From positions 1 through 32,855 of the forward strand of contig JAGWXN010000006.1 of assembly GCA_018969885.1 (NCBI GenBank): 32,855 nt of DNA, given 5' to 3'. The notes beneath the pieces are model-generated. The model did not search any database, was not told the DNA's origin, and worked only from the letters and a program-made list of their open reading frames with translations. Below, in pieces: positions 15,710-22,507 of this stretch; the first letter of the stretch is position 1, and every line of letters begins with the position of its first letter. Position numbers and translations under genes: made by a program. Origin of the DNA: Betaproteobacteria bacterium. Its GTDB lineage: Bacteria > Pseudomonadota > Gammaproteobacteria > Burkholderiales > Burkholderiaceae.

Positions 15710-15718
15710 TCTATACGG

Positions 15719-16315
15719 TCAGGCCAGGTCAGCCGCGAGCGACGCGCGGGTGTCGGCTGATACCGGCGACAGGGTCGCGGCATAGTTGGGATGGTCAACA
15801 CCCATCGCGAGCGACACGCCGTACTTCAGCGCCGCTGCCATGTCGTTGGTGAGCTCAAAGCGAAGGAAATGCACCGACGAGGTTTTCTCATCGTTTTCGC
15901 GGTCGAGGTCTTCGTCGGCGATGGCATACACGCGCGGCGAGCCTTCGACCTGCACCCACACCCGGTCTTCAATACCGATCAGGCGCGACAGTTCCTGGCG
16001 ACGCGTGGCGCCGTCAACGAACTCGATCAGCATCGTGGCCTTGAAATTACGACCATCGGGGATCAGCGGGTTGTAGGCGTCGAGCTCATGCTGGATGCCT
16101 TCTTCTTCGAAGATCCGCTCGATGCGCAGCATCTCCTGAACCTGGTAGCGAACCGTCATTTCATCTTCAAACAGAAGAGTCACGTGCTCGCCCAGGTGGA
16201 CCTTGCGCGGCTTTTTGTGCTCAATGACCTGGCGACGAAAATCCGGGCGGATACGCGAATAGGCCTCGAGCGTCATCAGTGAATCACGGGTGAGTTGCGG
16301 CATGGTGATACTCAT
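15719..16315 (-). CDS. DUF3501 family protein
   Basis: A 198-residue soluble protein that matches the DUF3501 family along its length. It has LTRDSLMTLEAYSRIRPDFR near the start, HVTLLFEDEMTVRYQ (44-58), QEMLRIERIFEEEGIQHELDAYNPLIPDG (60-88), IEDRVWVQVEG, VYAIADEDLDREN and EKTSSVHFLRFE. No catalytic or metal motif of a known enzyme is visible. DUF3501 genes are commonly found beside rubrerythrin and CCG-domain Fe-S protein genes, exactly as here, so a role in the same redox process is inferred. Homologues usually start close to the LTRDSLM segment, so ATG at 16303 (residue 5) is an alternative start; neither has a clear Shine-Dalgarno. Confidence 0.88.
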   Translation of the reverse strand: MSITMPQLTRDSLMTLEAYSRIRPDFRRQVIEHKKPRKVHLGEHVTLLFEDEMTVRYQVQEMLRIERIFEEEGIQHELDAYNPLIPDGRNFKATMLIEFVDGATRRQELSRLIGIEDRVWVQVEGSPRVYAIADEDLDRENDEKTSSVHFLRFELTNDMAAALKYGVSLAMGVDHPNYAATLSPVSADTRASLAADLA

Positions 16316-16356
16316 ATCGGGGTGTGGCTTGAAAGTGTGGTTGGAGGAACCGGGGG

Positions 16357-17712
16357 TCAGGCAAGGCCGTAGGCAATGCGCAGCAGCGTGATCGGATGGG
16401 CCAGCTTGCCCTCTGTTTCGCGTCCCGCCGCCTGCAGGCCCTGCTCAATGTGATGTCCCGCAAGCTGGCAGTCGGAGGCGAACCAGTCCATTTCGCCCTT
16501 CGGGTGATCGCCCATCTGGCGAAACACCGGACGGCCGATTTTCATCGCAACCTCGTGGTATTCGCTTTTAACCCCCCAGGTCCCTGCGTGGCCCGAGCAG
16601 CGCTCGACCGTATTGACCTGGGTGTCGGGGATCATCTGCAGGACCTCGCGGGTTTTCTGGCCCACGTTCTGTACGCGCAGGTGACAGGCGATGTGATAGG
16701 AGACGTTTCCGAGTGAGGCCTGGAAATCGGTCTTCAGCAGGCTGTCTTTCGAACGCGCCACCAGATATTCGAAGGGATCGAACATAGCGGCCCGCACAGC
16801 TTGCACGTCGGCGTCATCGGGGAACATCAGCGGCAGTTCCTGCTTGAACATGAGGCCGCATGACGGGATGGGCGCAAGGATTGCGTAACCCGCGCGCGCA
16901 AGCTTTGCGAGCATCGGGATGTTGATTTCCTTGAGGGCCTTCACACCTTCCAGGTCGCCCAGTTCGAGCTTAGGCATGCCACAGCATGCTTCCTTTTCGG
17001 CGATCACGAACGGAATCTCGTTGTGGTCCAGCACCTTCACCAGATCGTGACCGATGCCGGGCTCGTTGTAGTTCACATAGCAGGTCGAGAAGATCGCGAC
17101 CTTGCCTGGGGTGCGCTGGCCGTCGCGCACTGAATGAGGTTTGGAGGGCGCAATATTTTTGCGGAATGGATCGGCCGAAAATTCGGGCAACCACGCGTCC
17201 TTGTGCACACCGAGCTGCTCATCGAGTAGCCCGCGCACGGTCTCGTTTTTGGACAGGCTATTGACGACTTTGACCACTACCGGAATGCCTGCGAGCTTGC
17301 CGTTACGATCGGTCGAGGCGAGCTGCACATCACGAAAACGAGTCGGCGTTCCCTGTTTGAACTGAATCGCCTTGCCCCGCAGCATGAGATGCGGGAAATC
17401 AAGATTCCAGGGGTGTGGCGGTACATACGGGCACTTCGTGAGGTAGCAGACATCGCACAGATAGCACTGGTCGACCACCTTCCAGTAGTCGGCCTTGTTT
17501 ACGCCATCAACCTCTCCGGTGCTGCTTTCGTCGACCAGGTCAAACAGCGTGGGAAAGGCGTTACACAGGCTCACGCAGCGCCGACAGCCATGGCAGATAT
17601 CAAACACGCGCTCCATTTCGGTAAGCGCGGCGGATTCGTCGTAAAACTGGGGATTCAACCAGTCGAGCGGGTGACGGGTGGGCGCCTCGAGGGAGCCTTC
17701 TCGAACAGTCAT
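16357..17712 (-). CDS. Heterodisulfide reductase/GlpC-like Fe-S oxidoreductase
   Basis: A 451-residue protein with two N-terminal [4Fe-4S] ferredoxin-type motifs: C40, C43, C46, C50 and C83, C86, C89, C94. Two cysteine-rich CCG-type domains follow: C211, C243-C244 (CCGMP) and C285; then C343, C372 in RCSGHAG (CSG instead of CCG) and C415. This is the layout of GlpC and HdrD-like electron carriers, which pass electrons between quinone- or flavin-linked partners and an oxidoreductase. There are no membrane segments. GGAG lies 7 bases before the ATG. It lies between rubrerythrin and DUF3501, so it may deliver electrons for rubrerythrin-based peroxide reduction; that is inference. Confidence 0.9.
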   Translation of the reverse strand: MTVREGSLEAPTRHPLDWLNPQFYDESAALTEMERVFDICHGCRRCVSLCNAFPTLFDLVDESSTGEVDGVNKADYWKVVDQCYLCDVCYLTKCPYVPPHPWNLDFPHLMLRGKAIQFKQGTPTRFRDVQLASTDRNGKLAGIPVVVKVVNSLSKNETVRGLLDEQLGVHKDAWLPEFSADPFRKNIAPSKPHSVRDGQRTPGKVAIFSTCYVNYNEPGIGHDLVKVLDHNEIPFVIAEKEACCGMPKLELGDLEGVKALKEINIPMLAKLARAGYAILAPIPSCGLMFKQELPLMFPDDADVQAVRAAMFDPFEYLVARSKDSLLKTDFQASLGNVSYHIACHLRVQNVGQKTREVLQMIPDTQVNTVERCSGHAGTWGVKSEYHEVAMKIGRPVFRQMGDHPKGEMDWFASDCQLAGHHIEQGLQAAGRETEGKLAHPITLLRIAYGLA

Positions 17713-17772
17713 CGGGTTCTCCTGGGGACAACAGCCAGCTTGATGGTGAGGAGGGAGTCAAACATCCAAAGC

Positions 17773-17795
17773 AAAGGGGGAGCAGCGCTCCCCCC
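17773..17795 (-). terminator. Intrinsic terminator or attenuator after the rubrerythrin gene
   Basis: GGGGGAGC (17776-17783) and GCTCCCCC (17787-17794) form an 8-bp GC stem with a 3-base loop. Reading on the minus strand the stem is followed by TTT-GC-TTT (17775-17768). It lies between the rubrerythrin stop and the Fe-S oxidoreductase start, so it would make the short rubrerythrin transcript more abundant than the downstream genes. Confidence 0.6.
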
Positions 17796-17848
17796 TTGAC
17801 CGGTGGCAGCAGACGCGTACGTGCGCGCCCGCTTACCTCGGGCGGAAC

Positions 17849-18268
17849 TTAGACCAGTGCTTCGAGAGCCTTGGCAAACTTGTTCGCGTGCGAACGCTCG
17901 GCCTTGGCCAGCGTCTCGAACCAGTCAGCGATCTCGTCAAAGCCTTCGTCACGAGCAGTCTTGGCCATGCCCGGGTACATGTCGGTGTACTCGTGCGTTT
18001 CACCGGCGACAGCAGCCTTCAGGTTGCTGGCGGACGGGCCGATCGGCATGTCGGTGGCCGGGTCACCCACTTCGGCCAGGTAGTCGAGGTGGCCGTGCGC
18101 GTGGCCGGTCTCACCTTCAGCGGTGGAGCGGAACAGCGTGGCGACTTCCGGATGGCCTTCAACGTCAGCCTTGTTTGCGAAGTAGAGGTAGCGGCGGTTT
18201 GCCTGGCTTTCACCAGCAAACGCGTCCTTCAAGTTCTGATGGGTTTTCGTACCCTTGAGGCTGGGCAT
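17849..18268 (-). CDS. Rubrerythrin family protein without rubredoxin domain
   Basis: A 139-residue ferritin-like four-helix diiron protein. Ligand positions are visible as E20, E53-x2-H56, E90, E93 and E124-x2-H127, giving the two ExxH pairs of the family. The C-terminal rubredoxin-like CxxC domain of classical rubrerythrin is absent, since the protein ends at FAKALEALV right after the last helix. It would therefore need a separate electron donor for peroxide reduction; the neighbouring Fe-S oxidoreductase is the natural candidate. GGAG at good spacing supports the ATG at 18268. It is the first gene of the cluster, with an AT-rich promoter island upstream and a terminator hairpin downstream. 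Confidence 0.93.
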   Translation of the reverse strand: MPSLKGTKTHQNLKDAFAGESQANRRYLYFANKADVEGHPEVATLFRSTAEGETGHAHGHLDYLAEVGDPATDMPIGPSASNLKAAVAGETHEYTDMYPGMAKTARDEGFDEIADWFETLAKAERSHANKFAKALEALV

Positions 18269-18339
18269 ATCAATCTCCTGGACGAATCATTGAGAAGGTT
18301 GGGCCTGACGGGCGGTCGCCCATCGCGGAGCCGACGCGA

Positions 18340-18391
18340 ACTCTAGCAGCGACCGATTACCCCTTCCAATTGACAATACAAATCCAATTGA
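18340..18391 (-). promoter_or_regulatory. AT-rich promoter/operator island upstream of rubrerythrin
   Basis: On the minus strand TTGGAA (complement of 18364-18369), an 18-base spacer and TAGAGT (complement of 18340-18345) form a promoter-like pair about 70 bases before the rubrerythrin start. The segment 18364-18396 is unusually AT-rich for this window. It holds two direct copies of CCAATTGA (18366-18373 and 18384-18391), 18 bases apart, one overlapping the -35. Two equal sites on the same helical side region suggest a regulator site; the regulator is not identifiable. Confidence 0.4.
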
Positions 18392-18439
18392 TTGAACCTG
18401 GCTATTGAGCGTGCCGCTGCCGGCTGAGCTTGCGCAGGA

Positions 18440-19855
18440 TCAGGCCGGTTCGGACCAGTCAGGTAGCTGAACGCCGATTCGCAGTCCGCCCCCGTCCGCA
18501 TTGGCAAGCGCGAGGCTGCCGCCGTAGCGCCGGACGATCCGTGCAACGATCGCCAGTCCAAGACCGGTGCTCGCGTGGGTGCCGCCAGGGTCGCTTCGCG
18601 CAGCGTCCAGCCTCGCGAATGGCCGAAGGGCTTCCTCGTGTCGCGTTACGGGGATACCCGGGCCACGGTCACGGATATCGATCTCCAAGACCTTGTCGGG
18701 GCGGGTAAGCGTGATATCGACGATGGCCTGGGGTGCGTCAGGATGGCGCCCGTGCCGGACTGCGTTATCGATCAGATTGACGACGATGCGCTGCAGGTCG
18801 ATTGGATCCCCCTGCCAAATCACCCCGGGTGCGAGATGGGTCTGGATGACCAGGCCTCCCGATCGAACGTCGTTGGAATAGCGGTCGACCAGGAGGGCAA
18901 CCAGTTCGGACGCGTCGACCCGCTTCGCTCGCGGGGGCTGATTGCTGCGCGCATAGTCGATGAACTGACCGACGATCGCATCGATCCGGCCAATATCCTC
19001 CACCATTGCCTCGCGCTGTACGACGTCAATGGGGGCCAGCTCGACCTCCATCCGCAGGCGGGTGAGGGGACTCCTCAGGTCATGGGAGATCCCTGCGAGT
19101 GCAAGCGTTCGATCGTGTTCGAGCTCGGCCAGGTCACGCGCCATCCGGTTAAATTGCCGGTTGACCCGGGCCAGTTGGGCCGGTCCGTCCTCGCGGAGCT
19201 TGGGCGGGGGGGCGCTTCGGCTGACTGCACTGATCGCCTGCGCCAGTTGTGCGAGCGGACGGTCGATGAACCATGCGATCGCGAACGCCCCGCCGCTTGC
19301 GAGCAGTGCCGCGATCAGGGCGATGAACCCTAGCGCCGGGTCGATCTGCCGCTCCGCTCGGCGTGCCGGCAACAGCAGCCAGTAGCTGTCACCCGACAGA
19401 TCGAAGGTGACCCACAAGCCGTCTTCATCATTGACCCGCGCCGCTACGCTGGTCGATTCGCTAAGTAATAGACGCAGCCGCGACTCCAGTGCTCGAAGGG
19501 ACGGCGTCATTTTGCTGCTGTCGATACGATCGCTGGGCTCGAGCGGCAGTACCCGAACCTCCTCCTCTCGCACCAGCTCTTCAAGCATGCGCATGCGCCG
19601 TTGGGGGTCCGATCCGAGCAGCGCAGTCCGCGTGAGATTGATGATGGACGTGATCTCCCAGGCTAGCCGCTGCCCAGGCGGGGCCCGCTCAAGCAGCCGG
19701 TAGGCTGCGAACACCGAGATGACGCTCGCAATCGCCAGCCCGGCAAGGAGGAGAAAGGTGCGCCAGAAAAGGCCGGAACGGGCGATTTGCCGCAGCGCGT
19801 CGAGCCGCCCTTCCTGTGGCGAACCGTCGTCTGCGGCGAGGCGCTTACTCGCCAT
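18440..19855 (-). CDS. envZ: EnvZ-type sensor histidine kinase
   Basis: A 471-residue inner-membrane sensor kinase paired with OmpR. TM1 is at about 30-52 and TM2 at about 176-197, which encloses a periplasmic domain of about 120 residues. A HAMP region follows. The H-box GISHDLRSPLTRLR places phospho-acceptor H258, the N-box is VVNLIDNAVRHG (N360, N364), G1 is DRGPG (396-400) and G2 is GLGLA (431-435). The ATG at 19855 lies inside the last codons of ompR (11-base overlap), so translation is coupled; a TTG 21 bases further upstream is less likely. EnvZ-type kinases respond to osmolarity, pH or other envelope cues; the signal here is not known. Confidence 0.92.
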   Translation of the reverse strand: MASKRLAADDGSPQEGRLDALRQIARSGLFWRTFLLLAGLAIASVISVFAAYRLLERAPPGQRLAWEITSIINLTRTALLGSDPQRRMRMLEELVREEEVRVLPLEPSDRIDSSKMTPSLRALESRLRLLLSESTSVAARVNDEDGLWVTFDLSGDSYWLLLPARRAERQIDPALGFIALIAALLASGGAFAIAWFIDRPLAQLAQAISAVSRSAPPPKLREDGPAQLARVNRQFNRMARDLAELEHDRTLALAGISHDLRSPLTRLRMEVELAPIDVVQREAMVEDIGRIDAIVGQFIDYARSNQPPRAKRVDASELVALLVDRYSNDVRSGGLVIQTHLAPGVIWQGDPIDLQRIVVNLIDNAVRHGRHPDAPQAIVDITLTRPDKVLEIDIRDRGPGIPVTRHEEALRPFARLDAARSDPGGTHASTGLGLAIVARIVRRYGGSLALANADGGGLRIGVQLPDWSEPA

Positions 19856-20564
19856 CCGGAATGAACACGTAGCCAATACCCCAGACCGTCTGGAGGTAAC
19901 GAGGCTGCTGCGGGTCGACTTCGATCAGCTTGCGCAGCCGCGACACCTGTACGTCGAGGCTGCGATCGAAGGCGCCGTATTCGCGGCCGCGTGCGAGCGT
20001 CATGAGTTTGTCGCGCGAGAGCGGCTGACGCGCGTGCTGAGCCAGCACCTTCAGAACTGAGAATTCGCTGGTGGTAAGCGGGATGGGCTGGTCATCGCGG
20101 CGCAACTGACGCGTGCCGAGATTCAACAGAAAGGGCCCGAACCGAACTTCCTCATCGGCACCGCCTGGCGCGCCGGGTAGTTCGGGCGCGGGAGTGCGTC
20201 GAAGCACCGCATGAATTCGCGCGAGCAGTTCCCTCGGGTTGAACGGTTTGGGAAGGTAGTCATCGGCACCCACCTCGAGACCGATGATCCGGTCCACCTC
20301 ATCGCCCTTGGCGGTGAGCATCACGACCGGCGTGCGATCGTTCTGGCCGCGCATGCGGCGCAGCAGCGACAAGCCATCTTCGCCCGGCAGCATGAGGTCA
20401 AGCACCACCAGGTCGAAGGCCTCTCGCTGCATCAGCCGCCACATGGACGGACCATCGTGGGCGATACCGACTTCAAACTGGTTCTCACCCAGGTAGCGAC
20501 GAAGCAATTCGCGCAGTCGTGGGTCGTCATCGACCACCAGGATTTTCTTGGCTCTGGCATTCAT
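19845..20564 (-). CDS. ompR: OmpR-type response regulator
   Basis: A 239-residue DNA-binding response regulator. The receiver domain has D12/D13, phospho-acceptor D56 in VLDLMLPGEDG, T84 and K106 (PKPFNP). The winged-helix output domain (about 140-239) carries LSRDKLMTLARGREY, DVQVSRLRKLIE and TVWGIGYVF, close to the OmpR pattern throughout. It is co-transcribed with the sensor kinase downstream. The ATG at 20564 is preferred over an in-frame GTG at 20597 because the family begins here. No Shine-Dalgarno precedes it; instead TATCAT lies exactly 6 bases upstream, which suggests a leaderless transcript. Confidence 0.94.
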   Translation of the reverse strand: MNARAKKILVVDDDPRLRELLRRYLGENQFEVGIAHDGPSMWRLMQREAFDLVVLDLMLPGEDGLSLLRRMRGQNDRTPVVMLTAKGDEVDRIIGLEVGADDYLPKPFNPRELLARIHAVLRRTPAPELPGAPGGADEEVRFGPFLLNLGTRQLRRDDQPIPLTTSEFSVLKVLAQHARQPLSRDKLMTLARGREYGAFDRSLDVQVSRLRKLIEVDPQQPRYLQTVWGIGYVFIPDGE

Positions 20565-20570
20565 GCGGTG

Positions 20571-20576
20571 ATGATA
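20571..20576 (-). promoter_or_regulatory. Candidate -10 box for leaderless ompR transcript
   Basis: TATCAT on the minus strand ends 6 bases before the ompR ATG, which would place the transcription start on or next to the A of the start codon. No ribosome binding site and no good -35 are visible. Confidence 0.35.
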
Positions 20577-20670
20577 GCGGGTCCTTCGGGCGTGCACACC
20601 GGTCCCGGGACGCTTACCGACTGTTACACGGCGGCACCCGGTTCAACACCGTCCGGGGCGCGGGCGCGCC

Positions 20671-20676
20671 TAAAAT
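20671..20676 (+). promoter_or_regulatory. Candidate -10 box for leaderless transcript of the small unknown gene
   Basis: TAAAAT is followed by six bases (AGGGCG) and then ATG at 20683. Normal -10 to +1 spacing would put the transcription start at the A of the ATG. The upstream 30 bases are very GC-rich with no -35 match. If transcription instead starts further upstream, AGGG at 20677-20680 is too close to the ATG to be a good ribosome site. Confidence 0.4.
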
Positions 20677-20682
20677 AGGGCG

Positions 20683-21192
20683 ATGCGCTTCTACCGCCTG
20701 CCCACTAAATCGCGCCTGTCACCCCCTGCCCATCGCCACGGCGAGGGCGGTCTGCGTCGCTCGATTCTGTTTGGACTGCCCGCGCTATTGCTTCTGCCGG
20801 CGAGTTGGGCCAGCCCTCCGGCCGATCCGTCTCTGCTCGATCCAGACGAGCGCATGCGGCTGCGGCGCGAACTTCGTCAGGCCCACCGTGAGCGCATGCG
20901 CGCAGCCGGCGCAGAGGGCGGTGCGTCCCAACTTGCGCCGCTGCTTCCGCCGCACCATGAGCCTGGCCGGCCGGGATGGGGGGCATCATCCGTTCATCCG
21001 CCGGAAGCCTCCTGGCCCAGGCGTCAAGCCGATGGAAGCTGGCTCCCTTACGACCCTGCCGGACCGCAACCGGGCCGGTTCACGCTCACCGATGAAGAAC
21101 GAGAGCAACTGAGGCGGCAACTGCGCGATCAGCGTGCTGCTCGGCGCGCGAGCCAGCCATCGCAGCCCGCTGGTCGGGGGCCATCAGAGTAA
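20683..21192 (+). CDS. Small exported or membrane-anchored protein of unknown function
   Basis: A 169-residue protein that I do not recognise. Residues 1-26 are basic and polar, residues 27-44 (SILFGLPALLLLPASWAS) form a hydrophobic segment that could be a signal peptide or anchor. The rest is proline-, arginine- and glutamine-rich and probably extended. Two related charged stretches, ERMRLRRELRQAHRERM (57-73) and TDEEREQLRRQLRDQRAARR (137-156), look like short helices or coiled coils of the kind in periplasmic EF-hand-less or RcnB-like small proteins, but no domain can be named. Its TAA overlaps the tsaB ATG (TAATG at 21190-21194), so the two are co-translated. Coding status is supported by that coupling and by the promoter-like box upstream. 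Confidence 0.7.
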   Translation: MRFYRLPTKSRLSPPAHRHGEGGLRRSILFGLPALLLLPASWASPPADPSLLDPDERMRLRRELRQAHRERMRAAGAEGGASQLAPLLPPHHEPGRPGWGASSVHPPEASWPRRQADGSWLPYDPAGPQPGRFTLTDEEREQLRRQLRDQRAARRASQPSQPAGRGPSE

Positions 21193-22016
21193 TGACAACG
21201 TCTTCCGATTCGGCTGCCGTACTTCCGGCGCTGGCGCTCAGTTGCTCCGCGCAGGGTGTTTCGGTCGCGCTCGCTACCCCCGGCGCTGTGGGGCGTCCAG
21301 TTGTTGAGTGCTGGTGCGAGCCCGATACCGCGGGGCGATCCGACGCGCTTCTCGCAGGCGTTGACGGACTGCTTCAGGCCAACGGGGTTGAGCCCTCCAC
21401 CCTGCGTCTACTCTGTGCGGAGGTAGGGCCCGGCCCGTTTACGGCGCTCCGCATGGCCTGCTCGGTGACGCAGGGCATCAGCCTTGCGATGAGCGTGCCC
21501 TGCGTCGAGGTGTGGTCGACGGAAGCCCTCGCGCTGCAAGCCGTAGCGGGGCGCGATGTCGGTCGGTATCGCGTTCTGGTTGCGGTCGACGCGCGCATGG
21601 GCGAGGTCTACGCTGCCACGGTCGAGATCGAGATCGCGCACGACGGTACCCTTCATCGGGTGTTTGAGACGGGCGCCTGCGCAGTGGGGCCGCCCGATCA
21701 AATCTGGGCGCTGGCGGGTCCAGGGCGCGCGCTCGAAGCTGGCGCGCAGCTGCTGTTTGCCGGCAACGCTTTCTCTCTGCTACCCGGGTTCAGCGAGCGG
21801 TTGGCCGGGGAGGCGACCAGCGAGGGATGGCAGGTCGAGTCGCCAGCCGGGGCGACGGTTCTGCGTGCCGACGCCGTGCTCCGGGTGGGCTTATCCCGGG
21901 CAAGGGCAGCATCGCTTGAAGCGGTCACGCCTCGCTATGTGCGAAACAAGGTCGCCCTGGATGTATCCGAGCAGGCAGCCGCCAGGGCGCGTGCGGCCAA
22001 TGGGAGCGGGGCATGA
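21192..22016 (+). CDS. tsaB: tRNA threonylcarbamoyladenosine biosynthesis protein TsaB
   Basis: A 274-residue ASKHA-fold partner of TsaD, needed with TsaC/TsaE to make t6A at position 37 of ANN-decoding tRNAs. The family marker GPGPFTALRMACSVTQG begins at residue 79 (usual form GPGSFTGLR), preceded by the ALALSCSAQGVSVAL strand and followed by VEVWSTEALA and VAVDARMGEVY. Its ATG shares a base with the previous stop and its own stop overlaps rimI as ATGA (22013-22016). The tsaB-rimI arrangement is common in proteobacteria. The protein is somewhat longer than E. coli TsaB, with an alanine-rich C-terminal tail. Confidence 0.93.
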   Translation: MTTSSDSAAVLPALALSCSAQGVSVALATPGAVGRPVVECWCEPDTAGRSDALLAGVDGLLQANGVEPSTLRLLCAEVGPGPFTALRMACSVTQGISLAMSVPCVEVWSTEALALQAVAGRDVGRYRVLVAVDARMGEVYAATVEIEIAHDGTLHRVFETGACAVGPPDQIWALAGPGRALEAGAQLLFAGNAFSLLPGFSERLAGEATSEGWQVESPAGATVLRADAVLRVGLSRARAASLEAVTPRYVRNKVALDVSEQAAARARAANGSGA

Positions 22017-22507
22017 GCGCGGCGTTTTGCTTTCGGGCGGGCGTTTGTCCCGTCAGAGGTGCCGATCTGCGAGCCATGCAGCCGAAGGACATCGACGCGG
22101 TTCACGCGGTCGAACTCGAGCTCTATCCGTTTCCCTGGACCCGAGGCAATTTCCTCGATTCCCTGGGCGCGGGCTATGACCTTCGCGTCCTGACGTCGGG
22201 CGAGCGGCTGCTCGCGTACGCCGTCTCCATGCAAATCCCGGATGAACTGCATCTGCTCAACCTCAGCGTGGCCGCGTCATGGCAGCGCAAGGGGCTGGGT
22301 CGTTGGGTGATGCTCAATCTGCTGGAGGAAGCGCAGGCGCAAGGGCTATCGTCAATGCTGCTTGAAGTCCGCCCCTCGAACGCGGCGGGGCAGGGGCTTT
22401 ACCGTTCCCTGGGATTTACCCCCATCGGGCTGCGTCGCCGCTACTATCCCTCCTTCAATAACACCCGCGAGGACGCCATCGTCATGCGTCGCGTGTTCGA
22501 TGCTTGA
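22013..22507 (+). CDS. rimI: Ribosomal protein S18-alanine N-acetyltransferase RimI
   Basis: A 164-residue GNAT acetyltransferase that acetylates the N-terminal alanine of ribosomal protein S18. The acetyl-CoA loop is QRKGLG (91-96). The L-LEVRPSNAAGQGLYRSLGF block (residues 117-135) is characteristic of RimI and includes the catalytic-region E118; RRRYYP (141-146) follows. It overlaps tsaB by 4 bases and the glycosylase start by 8 bases, forming one operon. The first 18 residues before GADLRAMQ are slightly longer than usual, so a later start is possible, but the ATGA overlap supports this one. Confidence 0.92.
   Translation: MSAAFCFRAGVCPVRGADLRAMQPKDIDAVHAVELELYPFPWTRGNFLDSLGAGYDLRVLTSGERLLAYAVSMQIPDELHLLNLSVAASWQRKGLGRWVMLNLLEEAQAQGLSSMLLEVRPSNAAGQGLYRSLGFTPIGLRRRYYPSFNNTREDAIVMRRVFDA

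Noticed and set aside
15451..15718. Possible small gene in the 268-base gap between the TAXI receptor and DUF3501 genes.
   Set aside because: The open frames here run into neighbouring genes on the wrong strand or frame and have no ribosome sites; only a hairpin and a weak promoter are supported.
22362..22499. Upstream in-frame extension of the uracil-DNA glycosylase by 46 codons.
   Set aside because: It lies within rimI, lacks a ribosome site and is not like any family N-terminus; ATG at 22500 overlaps rimI by only 8 bases.
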